A stretch of 64,000 nt of DNA from Torreya grandis (Eukaryota > Streptophyta > Pinopsida > Cupressales > Taxaceae): the NCBI GenBank assembly GCA_037957365.1, contig JARHVA010004901.1, positions 733,001 through 797,000 of the forward strand, read 5' to 3'. Of the stretch, positions 1 to 10,867 are shown piece by piece (the first letter of the stretch is position 1; each line of letters begins with the position of its first letter). The notes under the pieces are model-generated. The model ran no database searches. It was not told where the DNA came from and saw only the letters and a program-made list of their open reading frames with translations. The translations under genes were made by a program, and so were the position numbers.

Positions 1-1798
1 ATTAGGATTAGAATCCTCATTTATAGCCATATGGGGAAGATATTTATCTGCTATAAATATATATATAGTTAATGGCTCATATCATAAACATCTATGTTGG
101 TGATGACTTTATTATGGAGCTCATATCTAATTAGTAGCTCGTATCACTCGTGTTGGTGGTGCTTATGGAGGTCAAGATTGTATGATTTATATAGTGCCCT
201 TAGCCTTACATTTATTTAGTTTATGTTGTAGTGTTGAACATGTGTCTGTATAATGTCATATGAGTCTATGGAAGTGGCAAAATGGTTTCCATTCCTATGG
301 TGACAATATGCTAGCTAATATGTGTTAGACTATTGCTAATATCACCAATCATCTATCAAGTAATAATTATAATATCTGGTGTGGTCTATCATGTGAGATC
401 CTTACCTAAATTTTTATGACTAAATCAGTATCCATGGATGTGATCATATATATTGAATGGATCAGGGGATCTATTGTTGATTATGGCTGAGTATGGTATC
501 CCATAGCTATAAAATCTTGAACAAGTGAGGCTACTAGTGTAAATTGAGGTCTAAGTGCCTTTGAATTATATTTTTACTTCATGGGCCTACTAGTGTAAAG
601 CTTAATCCACATAAATAATCATTGATGTCTATAGGTGGTTAATCATCCTCTATAGTAGCCTATGAATCTATGTCAAAATTATGAATGTAAGCCTCTTCTG
701 AATTGGCAAGTAGTAGTAATTGGGCTTTGAGAATCTTTTCATCTATCTTAGATGAGGATGTATGTACTATGAGAGGTTGTTCCTCTATGTTTTATGAAGG
801 TAAATGTGTTGGGAGAGGCTAGTCCTCAATCATCGGTGAAGGTAATTATGTTTGGAGAGGTTGCTCCTCTATCATCAGTGAAGGTGCTCATGTTATAGGT
901 AGTTTTGAAGGTAGTATATGAATAGTCTTACTAGACTCCCCCACCTCATAAGTATGCATATACTCAATGGGAATATAGTGAGCTAGGGGTTTAATGAGAA
1001 CATGAGGTATCCCATCTAGAAATGTACTCAGTATAGGAGGCTAAATGAGCCTATAATATCTAAATGGTTGATTATCTGTTGGACATGTGTATAGGTACCC
1101 ATAATGTAAAAAATTGACACATTTATGAAGAGTGGAATTTAAAACCCCCATATCATGTATCCAAGGTATCTTGAGTAGCAAATTATAATGTAAATGGTTT
1201 GACATCACCTAAAATTATGTAGATAATGTCTTGGTCCCACTATAATTTCCAATGTGATTGATCCCAATGTCTATATAAGAATGTCATCAAACCTTTAGAT
1301 GTCCTTGTATGATTTATGAATAGATGTTATATCAACCCCCATGGTTTTTAAAAATGTGAGGTTACATATATTGAATCCTGAACCACTGTCGATGAAAACT
1401 CATTTAATAACTATGTTGTTGATTTCAGCTTGAATAAAAGGTGGAAAGTTTTGATCAATTACTGATTATGAAGGTAAATCCTCATTAGAAAAAGATATCG
1501 CATCTTTGATAGTATTCATGATAGAATCAAAATATGATGTCTTGGTGTTATGAGGCACAGATGTGTGAATAAGTGTTTGAAATAAAATATCTTTGAAGAT
1601 TATTATTTTTTGTAATAATTCTAATATAGATATTTTGGTTGGTGTATTCCTCAACTGATCCAAAATATCCAATTATCTTTATTGATATTTGGGTGATGGT
1701 GTAGTGTGTTGGGGATGAGGATGGATTTTAGGGTTATGTTTCTCATATATAGGCTTAGGGGGCACCATATTCCACCTAGTGATAGCTCAAACTACAAG
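1..1798 (-). mobile_element. Tat-lineage Ty3/gypsy element T1, downstream half
   Basis: Read on the minus strand this stretch matches, segment by segment, the plus-strand element at about 39.55-41.2 kb: end of gag, protease, then a long stop-ridden spacer region. Its upstream half (LTR, primer site, start of gag) is at 10254-12031 on the same strand, so the element was split by the LTR element at 1799-10253. The left window edge falls in the spacer, so any RT, integrase or 3' LTR lies outside. The low-coordinate half (1-940) has no recognisable domain. Confidence 0.75.
940..1720 (-). pseudogene. Tat gag end and aspartic protease fragment
   Basis: The minus strand encodes a gag C-terminal stretch (LRNTPTKISILELL, 1672 downward) followed by a retropepsin. 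The catalytic core reads IDSGSGFNICN, with the D-S-G codons at 1382-1390, so the active-site triad is intact. It is followed by LTFLKTMGVDI and, further down, a degraded match to the LLGRPWI element that closes plant gypsy proteases. The same protease in the plus-strand copy at 39773-40380 has lost its catalytic Asp. Several stops interrupt the frame, so this is a relic. In life it would cleave the Gag-Pol polyprotein inside virus-like particles. Confidence 0.7.
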
Positions 1799-2518
1799 TG
1801 TATGTATTCAAAAATGCATCATGTCTATAAATCAATCCTATTTAAAATAAGATAGATCATACCTACACTTATGGTTGGGAATACATTTGTTAAGTTAGAG
1901 TTTGACCAATATGGGGATCCGTTAGACCCAATTAGGGTGTCACTTATCACAATACACTATGCTAAAGAGGGTTCTAAAGCCTCCAATCTAACACAATCAT
2001 GTAAAAACCCTAAGGGGGTCCTAGGTTTTAATATTTCACCTATTCTAATAATAAGAAATTAAATCTAATCTAGTGCTCACCAAAGCTTGTGGAACAAAGT
2101 GGGGGTTAGAAACAAAAAAAAACTAAACATGTATAGAAGACATATACTCACATCAATGTATATGGAATTCTAATACATGGAAGAGAAGCACAATTGCATT
2201 ATCTATCTAGTTTTACAAAGGATAAATAAATTTAGGAATGCTTACCTTGAAGATAAACTCATTGAGATTCAACATCTCCCTTGGCCAAGGTGCTTTGCAA
2301 GAAATTGTTGTGGTATGTAAGGATAACAAAGACAAATCAACTCTAGGCTATACAACCTATCAATACATCCAAAAGACTTCTTGATAAGGAAAAATATGTA
2401 TCTGTAAAGAATGTATGTAACCTTAAGCTTTACTTCTCAAGTAGAATGGTCAATAATTAGATGTTTGTTCACACTTACTTCTTATTCGCTTCTTTCTTAT
2501 CAAATGGTGGGAAATGAA

Positions 2519-2571
<53 letters not shown>

Positions 2572-3028
2572 CCCTAAAACGCTCCAAAAATGTTAGTAAA
2601 CATGGTCAACCCAATTGACACAGTAAAATTCCCAACAATAATTCACTAGGTCCCGAGCTAGGTCAGCCAAAGGTCAAAATAGATTTTAAGTAAAAAATAA
2701 CCCAAAACTATACAAGGTTGACCTAGTTGACCCTATACAGCTAAGTAACAAAATGGGATCAAGGTTAGGAAAAGGAAGATAAAATGTATCAAAATTTTAG
2801 AATTGGTACAATAGATAAGAATAAGTTTAAGGTAAATATTTTTAGGAAACAAGTGTGTAGATAACATATGGTAAAAGGGACAACAATCCTACAAAGCACC
2901 AATGGTTTGCCCACCCCTTTTTTGGTGCACCCCTTAAGTCATGCACTCAAAGAGATTGAGACTTGATACATTCTTACAAGATATAAAGTGTTAGTAATTG
3001 ATAAAATTTTGAAAATATTATGTATACA
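1799..3028 (-). repeat. 3' LTR of gag-only element
   Basis: Aligns along its length with 9095-10253, from TGTATG at the start to a TGTATACA end. It is about 70 bp longer than its partner, mostly because of a TA microsatellite at 2518-2569. It contains opposed GGTCAA/TTGAC hexamers at 2604-2620 and 2716-2732. Confidence 0.8.
2518..2569. repeat. (TA)n microsatellite, about 25 units
   Basis: Uninterrupted TA dinucleotides inside the left LTR. The right LTR has only a short TATATATA tract at the matching point, so the expansion happened after insertion. Confidence 0.95.
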
Positions 3029-5439
3029 TATTATCCACTCAAAACTCATCACGTGTCACATGAGTGTAACATAAGATGGTGCTTCAGGAAATAGAACATG
3101 ATAACATATAACATTGATACTAAGTAATGTGCAGTAAGTAGCAAATAAGATAAATGAAAGGAGAAAATAAAAAAACACATAACTTTACTAACCTTAGTTT
3201 TGTAGATAAAGAAATAGACTGTAAGAAAGGTGAAGGTGTCAAATGTGAAGAACACTAGGTGAACCTCTAGAAGTTAGTGTAAAAAATAGCCAAAAATTAA
3301 AAAAAATGGAAGATAGGTATATGATAGTGAAAAATATGAGTTAAGGCAAAGATATGAGGGTAATAATAAAAAATGTCAAATTAGTATTGTTAAGGCAATG
3401 TTTTAAATATTGAAGGCAAATAAATGACAAAAGGATGGAAAATGAATGATAACATGATTGACTAATGATTGAAAAATGATACGTAAGAAAATGAAAATTA
3501 AGTTCATATAAGATAGTCAAAAATAAAAACATGAAAGACTAATAATGAAATGTAATTGAAGATGTGAGACAAACATGAAGAATTCATACATAAAGAGAAA
3601 CATGAAATAATGGCAAATGTCATATATAAGACAAGTGAAGTCTGCAAAAATAAAATAAGAACATGATGGATAAATGAAAATTAAAAATATTTAAAGGATA
3701 ACTTAGTGCTTGTTTTAAGATGCAAAGTAAGTAAACACAACCACCTAATGACATGACTAGGATGATAATTAGATGTTGTGGTAAATAAATGGTGTAAGGG
3801 TGTAGTCCATGGTTACTCAAAACTGTTGTTTTCTCTAAGGATAGATAAAACTAAAATAAATTAATGTTATCATGTTTTTAAGAGGTGAATAAGAAGGAAA
3901 TATAGAAGAAGGGGAAATAGATTTAGAATAACACATGCAAGTCAAGGGGGAAAATGAAATGGGTGGAAGGGAGAATGAAGGGAAAACCAAGGTAGAGGAA
4001 CTCTTTATCAAATTTAAGACACTCAAATTAGGTTTTTAAAAATAAGAGGACTTTCAACCTTAAGAACTCTAAAGAATTTCTCTTAGCCACAAAAGTCTTA
4101 GATCAACAAATGTAGTATATAGATCATTCATGAAGTCTATATACATGAAAATTAAAATGCACCTACCTTCTCATAATTTGTTCCCCATTCTTTAGGACCC
4201 CTTATAGAGTCATCAATAAACTATTAATATTGGGTACTTGCATGAGAAATTACATAGCATCATAGAGTTTTTTAAATTTTCCTATTCCAATCTACTGGCC
4301 TACTGCACCCCAATAGACCTTGAATCTATGTGAGGCCAAATGTGGAGTTTGAGATTCGATTAGAGATAGGAGATGTGATTAGAATCACATCTTTTTGTGT
4401 GATTTTGACTTTTGAAATTTATGTGTTGCCTTTTGTATATCATTTCATTTTGTTTCAAATTATTTGGCTTTTAGCTTTCTTGATGGCTTTTTCTATTCCT
4501 CCTCCATGCGGATTTGGAAAACCAAACATGGGTGCTAAATATGACTTTCATTTGAATACTGGGGACTTGGTTTCTAAATGGGTTCTAAAAGTCTCATAAA
4601 TCTAGGTGAAATAAAAGTGTTATCTTGACTTCAAACTTGTTTTATCTAATATGGAGTGAAAGGAAAGGAGAAAACAAGAGGAAGGACACATGAAACAATT
4701 TGAATTGCTTCAAATCACAAAAAATGTGACAAAGGGGTAAAAAGGGATACCATGATAGTAAATTGTGATTCCTTATCATAAGAATGAGGGAAATGGAGGA
4801 AAACATGTTAATATAGATTATTGTGCAAATTCTATCTAGCAAAAGTAGTAAAAGCTAAAGTTGAGAATCAAGGATCAATAACATTTTCTAGAAAAAGAAT
4901 GAAAAGATGGTAATTTTATGAGGAGATCTAGGTCATATACATGGTATTACACTACAAATCATAAAATAAAAGCCCATGAGGGTGCCAAAAATAAACATGT
5001 GAAAAAAATAGAAAAGAAGCAAAGGTGATATTTTTTGAGAAGGGTCAGGTCTTATCCATGATCTTACACTGCAAACTCACAAAATAAAAACCCATGGGGG
5101 TGAATGATAAATAAGGGGTAAAATAATTATAAAGATACTAAGGCAAATAATAACATAAAAAATACAAAAATAAAATAAATATATGAGGACAAAAATGAAA
5201 GTAAATGCCAAATGTAATGTGTAATAGAACCAAAGAACCCAAAGGTGAAAAGGATGCTTGGTAAAATGAAACTAAAAGAAGTAAAGTGCACAAAAAGTAA
5301 TAAATGTGAGACAAAAATAATAAGTAGTATCTATGCTAACATCTATATCAAATATGAGCATGTGAAATACAAGTCTATAAGTCTCAAAAGGTTTCTTGAA
5401 GCTGAATTTGGTTGTTATTATGTATTTTACAATAAGAGT
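3029..5439. other. Non-coding 3' internal region of gag-only element
   Basis: This is the interval between the gag gene and the 3' LTR on the minus strand. It is A-rich on the plus strand, with only short, compositionally driven reading frames and no pol motif on either strand. It holds a tandem duplication at about 4914-5103. No clear polypurine tract was recognised beside the LTR. Confidence 0.6.
4914..5103. repeat. Tandem duplication, period about 116 bp
   Basis: Two diverged copies begin near 4914 and 5030. Each contains a block reading TTACACT-CAAA-TCA-AAAATAAAA followed by GCCCATGAGGGTG or ACCCATGGGGGTG. Confidence 0.65.
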
Positions 5440-5541
5440 GGGCATCATAAGATGCCCCAATGGGTAAGTATATGTAGGGATGGGCATAAAAATATGCCCA
5501 AAATTTTTAAGGAACATGTAGGTGGGAATCACAAGATGCCC
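5440..5541. repeat. Three tandem GGGCAT/ATGCCC hairpins
   Basis: Near-perfect dyads occur at 5440-5457 (GGGCATC, 4-nt loop, GATGCCC), 5481-5500 (TGGGCATA, 4-nt loop, TATGCCCA) and 5524-5541 (a decayed third). Spacing is 41-43 bp. On the minus strand they encode a repeated peptide beginning GHLVIPTYM, GHIFMPIPT and GHLMMPTLI. Confidence 0.8.
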
Positions 5542-7292
5542 TAACATATGAGTTGGAGTGAGGTAATATTGAACCATTAAAATGATTTGCATTGGATTGG
5601 TAGGTACATTTGGAGATAGGTAAATGTATTGGTTTGTTATATTTGAAAGAGGTTGAATGTGGCATAGGATGTATAGGAGAGGTATGAGGAGGTAAAGGAG
5701 TACCATGTATGATATTCTTTGGAGTAGGCATTTGAACTAGGTACTCTTTTGTTTCATGTGACTTAAGAGGTTGAGGTTCAATGGATGCAACAATATGTTT
5801 AAAGTTGTTCATGTTAGATATCCTTTCCTTATTAGTGTAGAAATAAATATCAACTATGGTTTGAACAACATTAGAAGATGAGGTATAGGTATGGGATGAT
5901 TTTTTTTTATCAGTAGGTAGTTTATGTTTATGTGATTATGGTTATGGAGATTGAATTTTAGAAGCTTGAAGATAATCTTGATAACATTATTTTGTTTAAG
6001 TATCAAGATTGAAATATGGGCCAAGCAAGGAAGAAAGAATAAATTAGTGAAGATCATGACAAGAATCATGATAATGACCTATAGTATCATGCCAACAATA
6101 AAACTTATCAGGATTATACTATTTTGGAGGAGGTTTGGAAGGATCAAAGCTCATGGGTTTAGAAGGTGGCAATTTCTTCTTAAGTTATTCTAGACTCAAG
6201 GGAAGGTGGGTTGGGTTTAAATTGGTTGAATTGGATGTTCCACTTTGAGTTTGGGGAGGATTTTATGAATCAATGTTATGATAAATGATTGGAAAGGTTC
6301 ATTAGTAGTTGTTTTAGGTGTTTCAAATTGAGTCATAAGAAAGTCTTACCTTTTTGCTTGGTCTAAGGCTTCTTCTAAAGTTTTAGTTGAAAAGGTTTGA
6401 AATTTGTATTGAAGGGGAGGTTAAGAGTAGTAATAAATATTTTTAAGAGAGTATCATCATTCATGTTATGGTCCACTTTATGAGAGAAATACTTCCATAA
6501 TTTGATGAAAGTATGAGCAGATTCATTAGGAAGTTGCTTAGCATTGATAAAATGGCTAAGGTAATTTTCAAGAAGGTCATCATGTTGGAATTATTTTACT
6601 ATAGAATTGAATAAATCCTCTAGTTTTGAGATGGAATGTCTAGGAATTTGGTTGTACCATTAAAGTGCATCATGAACAAAGGTATTGGCTAAGATCTTGG
6701 TGGTAACAAAGGTGTTAGTTTGGACCCATTCCTTATAAAGATTACCAAAAGACTTAAGAAAGATAGTAGGGTCCTTAGTCCCATTATATATGATAGTTGG
6801 ATAGATTTTTCTAATATCCATAGACGAAATGAATGGGGCTAAAGGTTCATTTTGAAGATGTTGAAGCATTTTATTATTCATTGTAGGTTGAGAGATAGTA
6901 TTCCCATTAGCATATCTAAGAGGAGGAGGGACAAAATTTTGATTTGGTTGAGACATGATGACTTGATTTGGTTGACTAATCATTTTTAATAAATTTTGTT
7001 GCACTTTCATCATTTGAGATTGATTGGTTATTTACATGATGTTCATTTGTTGAACTACGTGTGTAAGAAGTTTAGTTGTATCAATAGGTGGGTTTGAAGG
7101 TGGGGTATTAGTGTTAATAGGAGGGGGATTATTTGGTGGAGGATTCCCAACATTGGTATTGGGAAAAGGATTATGATTAAATACCTCAACTACATTACAT
7201 TGTGTAGTGATTGGTTTTGGGTTAGGAGAAAAGGAAGGAAGAAAGTGGATAGTTTCATCTGAAGTAATAAAATAAGTGAGGTTATTATCCAA
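5542..7292 (-). pseudogene. Gag of the gag-only LTR element (degenerate)
   Basis: The minus strand reads first a Pro/Asn-rich segment (7292-7032). Next comes a capsid-like part (7013 to about 6350) with IYNGTKDPTIFLKSFGN, then WVQTN, TKILANTF and a block rich in ESAHTFIKLWKYF, as in the retrotransposon gag domain. A nucleocapsid-like zinc knuckle follows, with YCWHDTIGHYHDSC at about 6057-6097. The tail (5812-5542) is proline- and histidine-rich. Stops and frameshifts separate the parts. The protein would form virus-like particles and package RNA. No protease or pol follows, so either the element was always gag-only or pol was lost. Similarity to Tat-type gag is by motif pattern only. Confidence 0.65.
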
Positions 7293-7390
7293 ATCCTTAA
7301 TTATGCAATGTTATTGACTAAGATAAGGATGAAAATATGTCATCATTATTAAATAATACTAGATAACCACACAAGGAATTGAGGCTAAAA

Positions 7391-7636
7391 ACTATACAGA
7401 GTTGACAATGTCGACCTAGTACAAAAAATAGAGGCTGAAAACTATATAGGGTCAATAATGTCAACTTAGTAGGTTGAAAAAGTGTATAGAGTCAATAGTG
7501 TCAACCTATTAGGTTGAAAAAAATGTATAAGGTTGATAGTGTCAATCTAGTAGGATAAAAAAAGTGTAAAGGTTGATAGTGTCAACTTAGTAGGCTGAAT
7601 AAAGTGTGTAGGGTCGATAATGTTGACCTAGTATAG
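7391..7636. repeat. Six-unit tandem repeat, 40-bp period
   Basis: Units begin near 7400, 7449, 7490, 7530, 7570 and 7610. The consensus is roughly GTATAGGGTCGATAGTGTC followed by AACCTAGTAGGTTGAAAAA. Each unit carries opposed GGTTGA/GGTCGA and GTCAAC/GTTGACC half-sites about 10 bp apart. The array lies between primer site and gag, in the minus-strand leader. Confidence 0.85.
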
Positions 7637-8700
7637 CAAACAAGGAAAAATAAATAGCCTATCAGAGATTGTGTACTAAAATAAGAAGTAATTTTTCAAT
7701 TATTTATAAAACCAAAAACTTAAGGGAAATAAACAACCATTTGGATCAATGAGGTTGATCTAATTGAGGCACACAACACAAAACCTTACACCAACGCTAG
7801 CTAATGCAAGTTTTTACAATATAAAATATAGTTAAGCAAAGAGCAAGTAATCGACTTGGAAAGTAAAAGCTAACTAAATGATTAACCTAGATGTTTTTAT
7901 ATTATTAGAATATAGTTTTAAATTTTATGGGAAGTTGGAAATAATCAAGCAACTAGAAAGCAATATAAGGATATTTTTAAGACATTTGGGCTAAAAGGGA
8001 TCTATATTAGCAATGATGTAAGCTTGGTATTGGGGCCTACCCCTCACTTCACACATCATATTGATAAGGGTGTCAATATATTAGCCATAATATGCTATTA
8101 ACTAAGTATTTATACATGTCCATAAAACCAAGTCAGCTTCCCCCTTGGTGATGAAATCCAAGTAGGTTGGCCTTGGGTAGACAATTGTTAAAGTGCTTAT
8201 TTAAGATTTTGTGATTTGGTCATGTGTGCATAAAATAGAAAGTAGTGAAACCAAATATTAAATTAAAAACCACCTAACTAAACTATGTCTTCTATTCTAA
8301 GCATGAAAGCAACAAAAAATAAAAGTGTGAGCTTATTACTAGCATATAAGGGTTAATTCCAACTTTGAAACATGGTACAGTGTCAATACAATTGATAGTG
8401 TATGTAAAAAATATAGAAAAGGGTCAAAAATATCATCTTTATACTATAGAATCAAGGTTTGAAAATGTATAGGGTTGACAAAATTGATCCATTTCACTAG
8501 ACAACACATAGAATATAGAATTGGGTTGATAGGGTTGATCCAGTTGATTATACAAGGGCAATTTTAAAGACTACAAACTATGAAAATAAAAGATTGTAAG
8601 GAAAGAAAGAAAGGATAGAAAGAAACCTTGGTGGGTTTGAATATGTAAAGAAGTGACATTGATGTCAAATAACCTTGAAAAATGTTTGAAAATTCTACTA

Positions 8701-8890
8701 ACAGGGTCGACTAGGTTGATCGAGCTTTGTAGAAGCCTATTTTTGAGTGCCTAAAATGTATAGGGTCGACTAGGTTAACCTTGTATGCTGAACAAGAAGT
8801 CTAAAAATGTACAAGGTCAATTGGGTCAACCTAGTAGTCTGAACTAGATGTTTGAAAGTGTACAGGATCGACTGGGTTGAACTAGTATGT
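8701..8890. repeat. Four-unit tandem repeat with GGTCGAC/GTTGACC dyad
   Basis: Units start near 8704, 8762, 8814 and 8865 (period 51-58 bp). Each contains a near-palindrome of the form GGTCGACTAGGTTGACC. It lies closer to the primer site than the 40-bp array, with a different spacer. Related single dyads occur at about 8469-8560. Confidence 0.8.
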
Positions 8891-9073
8891 TTTTTATATC
8901 TGATAAAAAACCTATAAAAATAGAACTAAGTCATCTTGATGTGACTATGTATTAAAACTATGCACATAAGTTAGGACTGGTTCAATGTAGTTGACCCAAT
9001 ATGGAAAATATATGACAAAAATAATAATGATAAAATAAAGGAAAATAAGTGAATAAATCTTGCAAGGGTTAGA

Positions 9074-9093
9074 TTCACATCGGGTTCACCAAA
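9074..9093 (-). other. Primer-binding-site-like sequence
   Basis: Read on the minus strand, the sequence immediately inside the right LTR is TTTTGGTGAACCCGATGTGA. The TGGTGAA core recurs at the same position beside the Tat LTRs at 10867, 34605 and 39097, which supports both the site and the minus orientation. The priming tRNA was not identified. Confidence 0.65.
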
Positions 9094-9094
9094 A

Positions 9095-10253
9095 TGTATG
9101 CAATCAAAAATGCATCATGTCTATAAATTAATCCTGGCTCAAAGAAGATAGAGCATACCTACACTTTAGATTGGGAATACATTTGTTAAGTGGGAGCATG
9201 ACCAATATGGGGATCTACTAGACCTGATTAGGGGGTCACTTATAATAATACACTATGCTAAGCAGGGTTCCAAGCCTCCAGTCTAACACAATCATGTAAT
9301 AACCCTAAGGGGGTCCTAGGTTTTAATATTTCACTTATGCTAATAATAAGAAAGTAAATATAATCTAGTGCTCACCAAAGCTTGTGGCACAAAGTGGGGT
9401 TAGAAACAAAATAAAAACTAAATATCCATAAAAAACATATATTAATGCCAATGCATATGTAATTCTAATGCATGGAAGATAAGCACCATTAAATTATCTA
9501 TCTACTCTTATAAAGGAGAAATACAGTTAGGAATACTTACCTTGAATATGAACCCATAGAGCCTCAATCTCTCCCTTGGCTAAGGTGATTCACAAGAAAT
9601 TGTTGTGGTATGTAAGGATAACAAAGAAAAATCAGCTCTAGGATACACAACCTATCAATACATCCAAAAGACTTTTCCACAAGGAAAAATATGTATCTTC
9701 AAAGAAATTATGCAACCTTAAACTTTACTTCTCAAGTAGAATGCTTAATAAGTAGATGTTTGTTTGCACTTACTTCTTAGTCACTTGTTTCTTATCAAAT
9801 GGTGGGAAATGAAATTGTATATATAGGTGGAACTGACAAAGTCGACCCAGTACCATTCTAGATAATAATTCACTAGGTCCTAAGTTAGGTTGGCCAAAGT
9901 TCAAAATATATTTTAAGTGAAAAATAAATTGAAACTGTATAGGGTCAACCCAGTTGACCCTATATAACTAACTGATAAAATGGGATCAAGGTTATGAAAA
10001 GGAGGATAATATATATCAAAATTCTAGAATGGGTAAAATAAAGAAGAACAAGCTTAGGTTAAATGGTTTTAGGAGACGTGTGTAGATAATATGTGGCAAA
10101 AGAGACAATAATCTTGTGAAAGACCAATAGTCTACCTAGACCTTTCCTAGTGCACCCATTAAGGTGTGCACTCAAAGGTATTGAGACTTGATGCATTTCT
10201 ACAAGATACAAAGTGTCAATAATTGATAAAAGTTTGAAAATATTATGTGTATA
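9095..10253 (-). repeat. 5' LTR of gag-only element
   Basis: Partner of 1799-3028. The two share TCAAAAATGCATCATG near one end, a CACTATGCTAA block, and AATTGATAAAA near the other. Confidence 0.8.
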
Positions 10254-10660
10254 TAATAGGATATAATCTTTTCTAATGGTTATTAGAGGTGAGATGAGAA
10301 TGTAGATAATCAAGTGGTCTAAGTGGAGGTAGAACAAAAAGAGTCCTCTGATCCCTCTATCATCTAGTAATAACTATAGGTAGTTAAAATTGAGACATAT
10401 AACAATGATGGACATAAAAGAGAGGCTCACATGATGGAGGACCAATATGTAAAACAAGCTTGGCTTGAACCAAATCCATGATAGGAGTAACACTCATGTG
10501 TGCCTTTCTATAAATAGTTGGTAACAATCATGTTAAGAAAAGTACCAAGATTTGTACCATGAAGTGAAATATGGCTTCTATCATGATAATCATGGTAGAA
10601 ATCTATAAATTGAGACTTAGTAACTATTGTAAATGTGAACCCTAAGGTTATCTAGGGTTA
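10254..10660 (-). pseudogene. Tat element T1 gag, first part
   Basis: The minus strand matches the plus-strand copy at 39214-39545, including the equivalents of CTCCTATCATGGA and ATTGGTCCTCC. The reading frame is interrupted by stops. The match stops at the LTR end of the inserted gag-only element and resumes at 1798, which shows that one gag gene was split. No capsid motif was individually recognised; assignment rests on position after LTR and primer site and on homology to the second copy. Confidence 0.65.
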
Positions 10661-10848
10661 GAGTTCTAAAATATAAGGTTTCTTTACACCAATTTTAATT
10701 ATATGTAAAATAAATTGAAAACCTAATATTAAATTGATTTAATTTTTCTAGTTTGTGTAAAAAAATCAAAAAATTAGAAGTAGGTAGCCTTAAATTATTG
10801 CATGAAAATTGGGATTAATGCAAGCTAAGATTTGAAGTAATATTCAAA

Positions 10849-10867
10849 GTAAGATTGTTTCACCAAA
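10849..10867 (-). other. Primer binding site of element T1
   Basis: On the minus strand the LTR end GTTAAATCA is followed by TTTGGTGAAACAATCTTAC. The plus-strand copy has TTTGGTGAACCCAACTTAC at the same place. Confidence 0.65.

Larger units (their letters stand above)
1799..10253 (-). mobile_element. Gag-only non-autonomous LTR retrotransposon
   Basis: Direct repeats 1799-3028 and 9095-10253 flank an internal region with a primer-site-like sequence next to the right repeat and a gag-like gene on the minus strand. No RT, RNase H or integrase motif was found in the roughly 2.4 kb between gag and the left LTR, so the element would depend on proteins from a partner. LTR ends are TGTATG...TATACA (left copy). 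The element lies inside element T1, whose gag is continuous across it. Flanks at the two ends (ACAAG, TAATA) do not match, so no target duplication is preserved. The layout resembles plant TR-GAG elements, though it is longer than those I know of. Confidence 0.72.

Noticed and set aside
5272..5706. 144-residue minus-strand open frame
   Set aside because: Overlaps the gag tail in a different frame, has hydrophobic low-complexity composition and includes the hairpin repeat; treated as a shadow apart from the peptide repeat.
1794..10258. Target duplication for the gag-only element
   Set aside because: The 5-bp flanks (ACAAG and TAATA) do not match; insertion is supported by continuity of the split gag instead.
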